From assembly GCA_934247115.1 (NCBI GenBank), contig CAKQIY010000010.1, positions 1 to 64,000 on the forward strand: 64,000 nt of DNA, written 5' to 3'. Shown piece by piece: positions 16,391-24,730 of the stretch. How positions within the stretch are numbered: position 1 is the stretch's first letter; the number at the start of each line of letters is the position of its first letter. The stretch is from an uncultured Coprococcus sp. (GTDB lineage Bacteria > Bacillota > Clostridia > Lachnospirales > Lachnospiraceae). The position numbers and the translations under genes were made by a program. The notes beneath the pieces are model-generated. The model ran no database searches. It had not been told where the DNA came from and saw nothing but the letters and a program-made list of their open reading frames with translations.

Positions 16391-18226
16391 TTACTTGGTA
16401 TCTATATACTTCTGAACCTGCTGCTTCAATATATCAAACTGACAAGGACCTGTCTGAAGAACCACTGTATTAAACTCCTTCTCATTAAACTTCGAACCAA
16501 GCTGTTCCTCCGCATAGTCCCTGATCTCCTGAAGCTCATAGAAGCCTGTTGAATAACTCTGGTATACGGCAGGATCTCCTATCATGGTTGTATACAGGTC
16601 GTCTGCAGCATCGCCGTTGAAGCCCTTTTCATTCAGATAGTTCTTGGTATCTTCAAGAGTCCATCCCTCGTAATTGATTCCAATATCTATTCTTCCACTT
16701 ATGAGATAGTTGATCTCGTCATTGATCCTGTACAGCTTCGCCACCGCATCCGAATTATCAGCACCATCAAATGTATAATAACTTATAGCATCATAACATG
16801 CATACATTGCCCAGCCCTCCTTATATCCGAGGAAGCTGAGTACAGTACGGATAGGTTCGGGATCAGTTGACATATAATATGCATTCTGCAGCATATGTCC
16901 AGGATATCCTTCATGGGCAAGTGTGGTCCACATTCCATCTGTATGCTTACCATTTACTCTTATAAGGTTATTGTCCTGATCATCATATGCAGGTGACATA
17001 TAATATGCCAGTGTATTCTCCTGTATATCTTCAAGACTCTTATCAAGCTTCTTGGCCTGATACTTTATCGTGCCAAAATCAGGATAATGCTCCGTTGCCG
17101 TCTCCATAAGTATATCAATGATCTCTGAAGGTTCCTTGCTGTCACTATCACCAAACAGATCGCCATAATTCGTTGAGAAGTATTCATATGAGTCATAATC
17201 TGTCATGGCTATTGAATACAGGTCTGTCATGAGTGTTGACAGATTGTCATCCAACATCTGCGCAACCTCCTCCGGGCTCTTGCTGGTACCCGCTGCGTCT
17301 TGGAGCAGATATGCGTAATAATCTTTTCCACCCTCATAATTGCATAATCCCGTATCATTTTTGCCGGTTCCCTTAAGGGATGTGAGTACATCTATCACAT
17401 CCTCGTACGCAGGTATAAGGCTGCCGGTAACAGCCTTTTTGTTTTGTTCCTCAAAATCCCTAATCTCATCATCCGACAGAAAATCCAGCGCCTCTATATT
17501 GTCATTGAAAACCTGTATCATGAAGTGATTATCCTTGTCCTTGATAAAGTCCTCACACTGCTCAATAACCTTGTCGCATACTGCATCGCTCATGAAATAT
17601 CCCTTCTCAGACTTGGTCTTTTCAAACTCCAGATATGAGTCAAAATAATCCCTGACCATACCAAGAACCTGAATGTATCTCTCAACATCCCCCTTGTCAT
17701 CAAATCTGTAATCTGTAAAATATGTGGATATATTGGCCTGCAGCCCCTTCATAGGGGAAAATGGCTCACTGAGATAGATATTCAGATATGCCTTCTCCGC
17801 ATTCTCCATGTATTCCTTTAGAATGTCATATGTCAGCTGCTGACTCTCTGTGAGATCATCCCTGTCAAATGATCTGAGCTTCTCAAATGTCTCGTCAAAT
17901 TCTGCCTTTTGCTTCTGTATGCCCTCATCACTCATGTCATCATCGCCGAGTGACACCTCCGGCTCAGGTATGCCAAGGGCATCCCCATCCTTTATCTCAT
18001 AATTGTATGACAATGTATCAGATGTCACACTGTCTACATATTCATCATGAAGGAAATCCTCGAACTCCTGCTGCACCGTACTGTAGCTGTCCACATCATC
18101 CTTCACCATTCCCGTGAGATCTTTCACATCAAACATGTGTGAGCTGCACGCAGTAACAGACAACGTCATCGCCGCTATCACCGTGATTGCCGCAAGCTTT
18201 CTTATGTTTCTTCTGAACTTAATCAT
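16391..18226 (-). CDS. DUF885 family lipoprotein, putative metallopeptidase
   Basis: A 611-residue exported lipoprotein: signal peptide with lipobox TACSS (Cys near residue 27), then the DUF885 helical fold. The zinc-site-like HEGYPGH motif is near residue 440, inside TLAHEGYPGHMLQNAYY. DUF885 proteins are related to thermolysin-type peptidases, and catalytic role is inferred. The C-terminus contains the family-typical QTGPCQFDILKQQV. AAGGAG precedes the ATG. Lone gene between mntP and the S8 peptidase. Confidence 0.9.
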   Translation of the reverse strand: MIKFRRNIRKLAAITVIAAMTLSVTACSSHMFDVKDLTGMVKDDVDSYSTVQQEFEDFLHDEYVDSVTSDTLSYNYEIKDGDALGIPEPEVSLGDDDMSDEGIQKQKAEFDETFEKLRSFDRDDLTESQQLTYDILKEYMENAEKAYLNIYLSEPFSPMKGLQANISTYFTDYRFDDKGDVERYIQVLGMVRDYFDSYLEFEKTKSEKGYFMSDAVCDKVIEQCEDFIKDKDNHFMIQVFNDNIEALDFLSDDEIRDFEEQNKKAVTGSLIPAYEDVIDVLTSLKGTGKNDTGLCNYEGGKDYYAYLLQDAAGTSKSPEEVAQMLDDNLSTLMTDLYSIAMTDYDSYEYFSTNYGDLFGDSDSKEPSEIIDILMETATEHYPDFGTIKYQAKKLDKSLEDIQENTLAYYMSPAYDDQDNNLIRVNGKHTDGMWTTLAHEGYPGHMLQNAYYMSTDPEPIRTVLSFLGYKEGWAMYACYDAISYYTFDGADNSDAVAKLYRINDEINYLISGRIDIGINYEGWTLEDTKNYLNEKGFNGDAADDLYTTMIGDPAVYQSYSTGFYELQEIRDYAEEQLGSKFNEKEFNTVVLQTGPCQFDILKQQVQKYIDTK

Positions 18227-18323
18227 ATAACTTAACTCCTTACTAAAATATTATCCCTTCACACAACCTATCAGACATTGTATGACATAACACCATGCAT
18301 TGTCTATTTATATTATATTAAGT

Positions 18324-18890
18324 TTATAATATTCCAATGCCGTCCAGAACAACCTTTATTCCTATGAGTATAAGTATGATACCTCCGGCAAGCTCAGCCT
18401 TTGACTTGTATTTCGTTCCAAATATACTTCCTATCTTCACTCCGATTGCTGAACATATGAATGTGATACATCCGATGAACAGCACCGCAAGTATGATATA
18501 CAGAGTAGACAGCTTTAGGAATGCAAATGACACTCCGACAGCCAGCGCATCTATGCTGGTTGCAACAGCCAGAAGCAACATGACCTTAAAGCTCATATCC
18601 GCATCGACTTCCTCTTCCTCGCCAAACGACTCCTTGATCATGCTTCCACCGATGAACAGGAGGAGCACAAATGCGATCCAGTGTGACCATTTGCTTACCA
18701 GGTCCGCAAAAAAGCTTCCGAGGACATATCCTACCGTCGGCATAAGTGCCTGAAATCCTCCAAACCATGCACCTGCGATAAACATGTGCTTCACCTTGAT
18801 GTTGCGCAAGGACAAACCCTTACAGATAGACACGGCAAATGCATCCATTGAAAGACCAACTGCCAACAGGAATAACTCTGCAATACTCAT
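18324..18890 (-). CDS. mntP: Manganese efflux pump MntP
   Basis: A six-helix membrane exporter of Mn2+, about 188 residues. It has the two family repeats: LSMDAFAVSICKG near the start and ATSIDALAVGVSFAF in the middle, each with the metal-binding Asp. The true start is the ATG at 18890 with AAGGAG 7 bases before; an upstream in-frame ATG would run through the riboswitch terminator. An upstream yybP-ykoY riboswitch (Mn2+ sensing) fits exactly with this function. Confidence 0.96.
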   Translation of the reverse strand: MSIAELFLLAVGLSMDAFAVSICKGLSLRNIKVKHMFIAGAWFGGFQALMPTVGYVLGSFFADLVSKWSHWIAFVLLLFIGGSMIKESFGEEEEVDADMSFKVMLLLAVATSIDALAVGVSFAFLKLSTLYIILAVLFIGCITFICSAIGVKIGSIFGTKYKSKAELAGGIILILIGIKVVLDGIGIL

Positions 18891-18944
18891 AATTTTTCTC
18901 CTTGATATAGATTTGACGGATACAGTCACAGACACATATAAAAA

Positions 18945-18984
18945 GAGACCTCCCGGGCAGCTAAAAAGCTGTCCAGAAAGTCTC
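18945..18984 (-). terminator. Riboswitch-controlled terminator of mntP
   Basis: On the minus strand GAGAC...GGTCTC with inner GGACAGCTTTTTAGCTGCCC, followed by TTTTTAT. It lies between the aptamer and mntP, so the expression platform is transcriptional. Confidence 0.85.
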
Positions 18985-19089
18985 ATCATCTACAGTAATA
19001 CCAGATTCACGCCATCATCGACCGATGGCTGTCAATCATTATGTTGATATCACAACGCATGCTATGCGCTGACTACTCCCTTAATGAAC
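18985..19089 (-). promoter_or_regulatory. yybP-ykoY manganese riboswitch aptamer
   Basis: The minus-strand leader begins with TAAGGGAGTAG, then ATCAACATAATGATTGACAG, the conserved cores of the Mn2+ riboswitch class. It precedes a terminator and mntP. High Mn2+ is expected to let transcription continue. Assignment is by motif and context. Confidence 0.88.
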
Positions 19090-19095
19090 GGTGAT

Positions 19096-19124
19096 ATTCT
19101 AGCATATTGATAAAATATTATCAA
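19096..19124 (-). promoter_or_regulatory. Sigma-A promoter of mntP
   Basis: TTGATA, 17 bases, TAGAAT on the minus strand with TGC before the -10, placing the transcript start at the riboswitch 5' end. Confidence 0.82.
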
Positions 19125-19167
19125 GTAGCATTTTCCTGTTATCGCATTATTGTCATTACAGATCTGT

Positions 19168-20655
19168 TCAGTCCTGCTTATCGATCTGAGTTGCGCTTAC
19201 CTCCTCAAGTGCCGGTGTTCCGCGCAGTTCTATGATAGGGCTTCCCTTTCCCTTTATATAATCACCTGTGATGGTCACCCTTCCTATAGTGTCATCCCTT
19301 GGGATCTGGTACATGATATCCAGCATGAATTTCTCTATAATTGCACGCAGGGCTCTGGCTCCCGTCTTCCTCTTGATCGCCTCCTCAGCTATCGCCTCGT
19401 ATGCCGAATCGTCAAATCTAAGATCCACCTCATCCAGTGCAAGGAGCTTCTTGTACTGCTTCAGTATCGCATTCTTAGGCTCCTTGAGTATGCTCACATA
19501 CATATCCTTGTCCAACGCATCAAGTGTGAAGAGTACCGGAAGTCTTCCAAGGAACTCTGGTATCATGCCAAACTCACGGAGATCCTCGGTTGTAACCTGT
19601 CTCAGCAGATTCGGATCATCGTCATATTTGTCCTTGAGTTCAGCCTTGAAGCCCATGGACGCCTGCTTGCTGATCCTCTGCTTGATGATCTCCTCTATAT
19701 CAGGGAATGCTCCACCACATATAAACAGTATGTTTCTTGTATTTATGGTCGTCATAGGAACCATAGCATTCTTGCTGCCCGATCCCACAGGTACCTCAAC
19801 ATCCGCACCCTCAAGCAGCTTCAACAGTCCCTGCTGTACGGATTCACCGCTCACATCCCTGCTGTTGCTGTTCTGCTTCTTGGCGATTTTGTCTATCTCA
19901 TCTATGAACACGATTCCTCTCTCTGCCTTCTCCACATCATTGTCGGCGGCGGCGAGAAGCTTTGACAGAACGCTCTCAACATCATCGCCTATATAACCGG
20001 CCTCTGTAAGAGTTGTCGCATCAGTTATTGCAAGAGGCACCTTGAGAAGTCTCGCTATGGTCTTGACTATATATGTCTTACCACAGCCGGTAGGTCCCAC
20101 CATCAGCATGTTGGACTTCTCTATCTCTATATCATCCATGGTATCTGTGAGAACCCTCTTATAATGATTGTATACAGCCACAGATATAACCTTCTTGGCA
20201 TATTCCTGTCCCACAACATACTCATCCAGCATAGCCTTGATCTTATGAGGAGCCGGAATTGTCTTAAGCGTGAGCTCTTCCTCCTGCTTCTTTTCCTTTG
20301 GCGCCTTCTTCTTGACTTTCTGTGACTTTGGCACGTCATTCTGTGCCTTGAACTTGGACATATCTATATTGCCAAATGGCATATTTGTGAGATCTATGAA
20401 CTGCATATTGCCAAGCCCCGGCATGTTGCCAAACCCGGAATTGTTGAAGCTGTCAAATGATCTCTGCATGCAATCTGCACATATATTTATATCTCCTGGC
20501 ATATGTATCAGTTTACCCGCAACACTCTCAGGTCTTCTGCACAGATAGCAGTACTTCTCATAGTCGTCATTATCGTCTTTATTCTCAGATGCATGTCCAT
20601 CGGTATCCACCGTGTCTGGTGTCTTCTTATCTATATCATCATATTTCTCTGCCAT
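19168..20655 (-). CDS. clpX: ClpX-like ATPase with divergent docking loops
   Basis: A 495-residue AAA+ unfoldase, longer than usual because of a Lys/Glu-rich linker (about residues 85-130). The N-terminus has the ZBD zinc finger (CYLCRRPE and CADCMQ). Walker A is GPTGCGKT, Walker B IVFIDEIDKI, the pore loop GYIGDDVE (normally GYVG). The RKH loop reads GSGSKNAMV, and the IGF-type ClpP-docking tripeptide reads SMGF. C-terminal sensor 2 is KTGARALRAI. It is not next to clpP here. It may be a second ClpX with altered substrate or ClpP contacts; inference from the loops. Confidence 0.93.
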   Translation of the reverse strand: MAEKYDDIDKKTPDTVDTDGHASENKDDNDDYEKYCYLCRRPESVAGKLIHMPGDINICADCMQRSFDSFNNSGFGNMPGLGNMQFIDLTNMPFGNIDMSKFKAQNDVPKSQKVKKKAPKEKKQEEELTLKTIPAPHKIKAMLDEYVVGQEYAKKVISVAVYNHYKRVLTDTMDDIEIEKSNMLMVGPTGCGKTYIVKTIARLLKVPLAITDATTLTEAGYIGDDVESVLSKLLAAADNDVEKAERGIVFIDEIDKIAKKQNSNSRDVSGESVQQGLLKLLEGADVEVPVGSGSKNAMVPMTTINTRNILFICGGAFPDIEEIIKQRISKQASMGFKAELKDKYDDDPNLLRQVTTEDLREFGMIPEFLGRLPVLFTLDALDKDMYVSILKEPKNAILKQYKKLLALDEVDLRFDDSAYEAIAEEAIKRKTGARALRAIIEKFMLDIMYQIPRDDTIGRVTITGDYIKGKGSPIIELRGTPALEEVSATQIDKQD

Positions 20656-20673
20656 ATCTAATTTTCCTTTCCT

Positions 20674-20687
20674 GACTATACATAGTC
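20674..20687 (-). promoter_or_regulatory. 14-bp palindrome in the clpX 5' region
   Basis: GACTATACATAGTC is a perfect palindrome (six-base arms) 18 bp before the clpX start, close to its ribosome site. A possible operator or small RNA hairpin; no regulator is implied by sequence. On the minus strand a weak promoter (TTGGTA, 18, TATTAT) lies upstream of it. The rest of the 301-bp gap up to the P-II gene is AT-rich. Confidence 0.4.
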
Positions 20688-20907
20688 TCAGTCAGAAATA
20701 TAATAACACACATATACCACATTTACCAACACCTGCAAATATGAAATTACTGTAAAATAGCCGTAGCCAAACTCCTCATACCATCATTTTCTTCTTAATA
20801 ATATTAAGTCAAACTCCCGTTTTTTATGTCATTTTACAGCTACGGTCTTTCGAATCGTTTTAATATTTCAGCATTTGCGAAGTGCTATGGAATTGACTTT
20901 TTTGCTA

Positions 20908-20916
20908 TGCTATAAT
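20908..20916 (+). promoter_or_regulatory. Extended -10 promoter of the P-II gene
   Basis: TGCTATAAT is a full extended -10 element 40 bp before the P-II ATG. An upstream TTGACT is only 12 bases away, so no proper -35 exists and an activator or extended -10 use is likely. Confidence 0.6.
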
Positions 20917-20956
20917 CAGTAAAAATAAATCCAACGGGTAAAAGGAGGACTGTAAT

Positions 20957-21295
20957 ATGAAAAAACTTGAAATCGTAGTTCGTTCAGAAAAGCTTGATGA
21001 CGTCAAGTCCATACTTGATGAGTGTGAGTCGACAGGTGCCATGGTATCAAACATCATGGGTTACGGTAATCAGAAGGGATATAAGACAACTTACAGAGGC
21101 AGCGAATATGTTGTAAATCTTATTCCAAAGGTAAAGATCGAGACCATCGCAGCAAACGATGTTGCAGACAAGATCATATTCAAGGTCTGCGAAAGGATAT
21201 CCACCGGTAAGATCGGTGATGGTAAGATCTTTGTATACGATGTAGCAGATGTTGTACGTATCCGTACAGGCGAGCGCGGAGAGACAGCACTCTGA
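20957..21295 (+). CDS. glnK: P-II family nitrogen regulator
   Basis: A 112-residue trimeric sensor of 2-oxoglutarate, ATP/ADP and nitrogen status. The ferredoxin-like fold begins MKKLEIVVRSEKLDDV, and the T-loop GYGNQKGYKTTYRGSEY carries the Tyr residues often used for uridylylation (whether they are modified here is unknown). VRIRTGERG is the C-terminal nucleotide-binding stretch. GlnK commonly blocks AmtB, and amtB is encoded about 1.1 kb downstream with an AraC-type gene between on the opposite strand. AAAGGAGG precedes the ATG. Confidence 0.93.
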   Translation: MKKLEIVVRSEKLDDVKSILDECESTGAMVSNIMGYGNQKGYKTTYRGSEYVVNLIPKVKIETIAANDVADKIIFKVCERISTGKIGDGKIFVYDVADVVRIRTGERGETAL

Positions 21296-21334
21296 TAAAC
21301 ACAGGCATCCAGTATCATTCCTTTTTCTACATTG

Positions 21335-21363
21335 ACAGGCAGTGGCTTATGTCCACTGCCTGT
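21335..21363 (+). terminator. Terminator after the P-II gene
   Basis: ACAGGCAGTGG and CCACTGCCTGT form an 11-bp perfect stem with a 7-base loop, followed by TCTTAG. The T tract is weak. Confidence 0.65.
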
Positions 21364-21373
21364 TCTTAGTTGA

Positions 21374-22126
21374 TCAGCTTTTACCATCGAGCATTTTCAG
21401 AAGGCTACGAGGCGTGATGCCTGTATACCATCTGAACTCCCTCTGGAAATGTGCCTGATCAGAATATCCCATGTCATCCATACAATCTGTAACGTGACCA
21501 CCCGGATGCTCAAGCATTCTTCTGACAGTCTCCCTGATCCTCACGATACGGGCAAATCTCTTGGGACCCATCCCCAGTTCCTCCACGAACCTTCTATGCA
21601 CGTGTCTCACTGTACACCCCATATCCGCCGCCAGCTCAGTTACACTCACCTTGCCATTTGTAGTATATATGGTGTCTGCCTGCTTCATAACGCCAGCATC
21701 TGTCATGACTGCATTCTTCCACAAAGGCTCACAAGACTCTACATAACCTATAATTATATCCATTGCAGCTTTCAGCGAATCTCCGGAATTTTGGTCCGCA
21801 CAGCCCATATCATCCGTCAGCAATCTTCCAAACGGCTTTATATCGCACACATCCAGCGCTTTCCTGTTGAAGCATGAGTCCATCTCCACTGATATAAAGC
21901 TGCAGCTTCCATCAATATCAACCGGAGTATCGAGATCCCCCAGACACACCTCTCTTATATGTCCATCCATACATACCAGGCATATACCCACATTTTCCTG
22001 GGGCACAAGTCTTATCCCATCCATACTGTACCCCGCCCTCACATATACAGACCGGTCATTCTTTTCTACAAAATGTGTATATATCTCATTACAAAAATTA
22101 ACATTCAATAAAATCTGACTATTCAT
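21374..22126 (-). CDS. AraC-family transcriptional regulator
   Basis: About 250 residues. The C-terminal double helix-turn-helix is typical of AraC/XylS: TVRHVHRRFVEELGMGPKRF, then MDDMGYSDQAHFQREFRWYT and TPRSLLKML. The N-terminal sensing domain (about 150 residues) is of a poorly defined type. I start at the ATG at 22126, with GGAG 9 bases before; an earlier in-frame ATG (22162) has a weak site. It lies between the P-II and amtB genes on the opposite strand, so a nitrogen-linked role is possible but unproved. Confidence 0.85.
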   Translation of the reverse strand: MNSQILLNVNFCNEIYTHFVEKNDRSVYVRAGYSMDGIRLVPQENVGICLVCMDGHIREVCLGDLDTPVDIDGSCSFISVEMDSCFNRKALDVCDIKPFGRLLTDDMGCADQNSGDSLKAAMDIIIGYVESCEPLWKNAVMTDAGVMKQADTIYTTNGKVSVTELAADMGCTVRHVHRRFVEELGMGPKRFARIVRIRETVRRMLEHPGGHVTDCMDDMGYSDQAHFQREFRWYTGITPRSLLKMLDGKS

Positions 22127-22287
22127 AAGCAACATCTCCATAATTTTATTTATCTTTGCCATATCTTTGCTTTATTATATTAAGTCAGCACAAAATATAA
22201 TAAGGTTTATCGCTCCATGTCCGATTTATTCAATATTTTACCATATCTCAATACTATACTCAACCCAAGTTAGTAATTGAGGTGTGG

Positions 22288-22321
22288 CACTGAGATACTT
22301 ATTATCAGTCATATCTCAGTG
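22288..22321 (+). promoter_or_regulatory. 10-bp inverted repeat upstream of amtB
   Basis: CACTGAGATA (22288-22297) and TATCTCAGTG (22312-22321) are exact inverted repeats 14 bp apart, just upstream of TATAAT at 22335. It is suited as an operator or a short leader hairpin. Confidence 0.6.
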
Positions 22322-22347
22322 ACGTACGATCAGATATAATGTGCACA

Positions 22348-22398
22348 AAGATGTGTTTTGTCAGGTTCAGACCTGGCGGGACGCATCTTTTTTTATAT
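22348..22398 (+). terminator. Terminator-like hairpin in the amtB leader
   Basis: AAGATGTG...CGGGACGCATCTT with inner GTCAGGTTCAGACCTGGC, followed by a 7-T run, lies between the promoter and the amtB ribosome site. Placement suggests attenuation of amtB. Confidence 0.75.
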
Positions 22399-22442
22399 CT
22401 GATCACTTCCACAACTACAATGTATTAAAAGGAGGAATGATT

Positions 22443-23708
22443 ATGGAAGACGTAAGCACAATTGTATTTGGAGTTTGGTTCCTCGTTGGAGCCGCACTGG
22501 TATTCTGGATGCAGGCCGGATTTGCAATGGTTGAAGCCGGTTTCACAAGAGCAAAGAATGCTGGAAATATTATAATGAAAAACCTCATGGATTTCTGTCT
22601 CGGTACAGTTTCATTCATGATCCTCGGTTCATCGCTTCTCATCGGAAGCAGTGACTGGGCACTTGGAGGGTTCATCGGAAAGCCATCCCTTGATCTGTTC
22701 CTTCACTTTGACAACTATGACTGGTCAAGCTTCGTATTCAACCTTGTGTTCTGTGCAACAGCAGCAACCATCGTATCCGGAGCCATGGCAGAGAGAACAA
22801 AGTTCTCTGCATACTGCATATACTCAGCTATCATCTCACTGCTGATATATCCTATTGAAGCTCATTGGATCTGGAATCCAGGCGGCTGGCTTGTAAAGCT
22901 TGGCTTCCACGATTTCGCCGGTTCATGTGCCATCCACATGGTAGGTGGTATATCAGCCCTGATAGGAGCAGCATTACTTGGACCTCGTATTGGAAAGTTC
23001 AAGAAGGATGAGACAGGTAAGGTAGTAAAGGTTCACACATTCCCTGGTCATAACCTTCCACTCGGCGCACTCGGTGTATTCATCCTGTGGTTCGGCTGGT
23101 ATGGATTCAACGGTGCAGCAGCTACATCTGTTGAGCAGTTAGGTTCTATCTTCCTTACAACTACTATCGCACCTGCACTTGCAACAGTTTCATGTATGAT
23201 ATTTACATGGCTCAAATATGGCAAGCCTGATGTGTCAATGTGTCTCAACGCTTCACTTGCAGGTCTTGTAGCTATCACAGCACCTTGTGATACAGTTGAT
23301 GCCTTCGGCGCAGCTATCATAGGTATCGTTGCCGGACTTCTCGTAGTATTCGGCGTATGGCTCTGTGACCACGCATTACATGTTGATGATCCTGTTGGTG
23401 CTATAGCTGTACATGGTGTAAATGGTATCTGGGGAACTCTTGCTGTTGGTCTTTTCTCTACAACTTCTGTTCCTGGAAACGATACATTAAACGGTCTGTT
23501 CTATGGCGGTGGAATACATCCACTCCTCATACAGTTACTCGGATTTGCAGCAGTTGCAGCATGGACAGCAGTTACGATCACCATCGTATTCCTGATCATC
23601 AAGAAAACTATCGGTCTTCGAGTATCTGAGGAGGAAGAGATCAAGGGTCTTGATCCTACAGAGCATGGTCTTCCTACAGCATACGCTGATTTCCTGACAA
23701 CCAAGTAA
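22443..23708 (+). CDS. amtB: Ammonium transporter
   Basis: About 421 residues and 11 predicted membrane helices; moves ammonium into the cell. MQAGFAMVEAGFTRAKN is the classic N-terminal signature, the two pore histidines lie in CAIHMVGGISA and AIAVHGVNGIWG, and the cytoplasmic loop and C-terminal tail (EEEEIKGLDPTEHG) match the partner-binding site of GlnK. I start at the ATG with GGAGG 7 bases before; an upstream in-frame ATG runs across the leader terminator. The P-II gene upstream is probably its partner. Confidence 0.96.
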   Translation: MEDVSTIVFGVWFLVGAALVFWMQAGFAMVEAGFTRAKNAGNIIMKNLMDFCLGTVSFMILGSSLLIGSSDWALGGFIGKPSLDLFLHFDNYDWSSFVFNLVFCATAATIVSGAMAERTKFSAYCIYSAIISLLIYPIEAHWIWNPGGWLVKLGFHDFAGSCAIHMVGGISALIGAALLGPRIGKFKKDETGKVVKVHTFPGHNLPLGALGVFILWFGWYGFNGAAATSVEQLGSIFLTTTIAPALATVSCMIFTWLKYGKPDVSMCLNASLAGLVAITAPCDTVDAFGAAIIGIVAGLLVVFGVWLCDHALHVDDPVGAIAVHGVNGIWGTLAVGLFSTTSVPGNDTLNGLFYGGGIHPLLIQLLGFAAVAAWTAVTITIVFLIIKKTIGLRVSEEEEIKGLDPTEHGLPTAYADFLTTK

Positions 23709-23742
23709 TCCAATAATATATATTATTATTCACAATAAGAAT

Positions 23743-23785
23743 AAAAGCCTGTGATATGACTAACAATTCATATCACAGGCTTTTT
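23743..23785. terminator. Bidirectional terminator after amtB
   Basis: AAAAGCCTGTGATATGA pairs perfectly with TCATATCACAGGCTTTT, with T runs on both strands. It separates amtB from the convergent hydrolase gene. Confidence 0.92.
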
Positions 23786-23821
23786 AATATATGCACATAA
23801 ACAGCATGCTCTAATTACGAT

Positions 23822-24580
23822 TTATACTCTGCCAGGCTGCATGCTCTTCTTCATGTAGTCCTTCAATATATCGCTGTACTCTTCCTGATGCTTAAACATA
23901 TATCCACAATGGCCATAACCCTTTCTGATCGTTATCGTCGCCTCTGGATAGTATTTCTGTATCAGCTTTCGGCACACAATGTGTGAATCCCTACTGCCAA
24001 ACTCAAAAAACAATCTTCTCTGCATATCTGCAGGCAGCATGCTCTGCTCGTATTTGAAGCTGTTGCATGTATGCACCATACATGCAAGTGCTTTCTTGTC
24101 TGTCCTGCTCATGGAATCAGAAAGCTTTTTCATCACATCAGAATCAATATACGCCGCAGAATACATCTTTGATGCAGTTTCCGGGTGCTTCTGCATACCT
24201 CCCATCATGCCGCGGAACATCCATTCAACGCCCTTCATTCTCGTCAGTGCAGCCCCTTCAAGCACTGAACATTTAACATTGAGCCACGGGCTGTCAGTCA
24301 TCAGATACATGGCCACAACGCACCCCATCGATGCAGAGAACATAAGCTCCAGGCTCTTTATATCGTGATCTGCAAGCCATTTGCCGATCTGTACAGCGTC
24401 CTGCTCCGCACCCTCAAAACTTCCCATATCGCTGCCATGCCCGGTCAGATCCGGAGCTATTATATGATACTCTCCTCGCATTTTCTCTACATATGGAAGC
24501 ATCATCTCGTGACACATCCACATTCCATGTATAAGCAATATATGCGGATTCTTCCTGTCTCCATACTCGTGTATTGTCAT
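23822..24580 (-). CDS. Alpha/beta hydrolase
   Basis: A 252-residue alpha/beta-fold hydrolase with oxyanion-type HGMW near residue 18 and DLTGHGSDMG. The nucleophile elbow reads SASMGC, where the classic G-x-S-x-G has Ser in place of the first Gly. Possible catalytic Asp in FEFGSRDSH and His in GYGHCGYMF. It probably acts on small esters or acyl compounds; substrate unknown. Standalone gene with AGGAGG before the ATG. Confidence 0.88.
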   Translation of the reverse strand: MTIHEYGDRKNPHILLIHGMWMCHEMMLPYVEKMRGEYHIIAPDLTGHGSDMGSFEGAEQDAVQIGKWLADHDIKSLELMFSASMGCVVAMYLMTDSPWLNVKCSVLEGAALTRMKGVEWMFRGMMGGMQKHPETASKMYSAAYIDSDVMKKLSDSMSRTDKKALACMVHTCNSFKYEQSMLPADMQRRLFFEFGSRDSHIVCRKLIQKYYPEATITIRKGYGHCGYMFKHQEEYSDILKDYMKKSMQPGRV

Positions 24581-24673
24581 CTCTTACCTCCTGTAAAAGC
24601 ATCAGTTAGGCCACGCTAACTAATGACATATTATCACAGAAAGAGCATTATATACAGCACAATATTGCACAAA

Positions 24674-24706
24674 TAAAAAAAGATCCCAGTCGTTACGACC
24701 GGGATC
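24674..24706 (-). terminator. Terminator after the Ala-Lys-Pro protein gene
   Basis: GATCCCGGTCGT and ACGACTGGGATC form a 12-bp stem followed by 7 T on the minus strand. Confidence 0.9.
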
Positions 24707-24730
24707 CGTCTCAAAACAAACATCTATAGA

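Noticed and set aside
18891..18989. N-terminal extension of mntP
   Set aside because: It would translate the riboswitch terminator; the internal ATG at 18890 has a proper ribosome site and gives the family's usual N-terminus.
20885..20916. Sigma-54 promoter before the P-II gene
   Set aside because: TGG and TTGCT-like elements occur but the GG to GC spacing is wrong (13 instead of 10).
22351..22395. ANTAR-type antitermination hairpin in the amtB leader
   Set aside because: The loop does not show the A-x-x-G-x-x hexaloop and only one hairpin precedes the T run.
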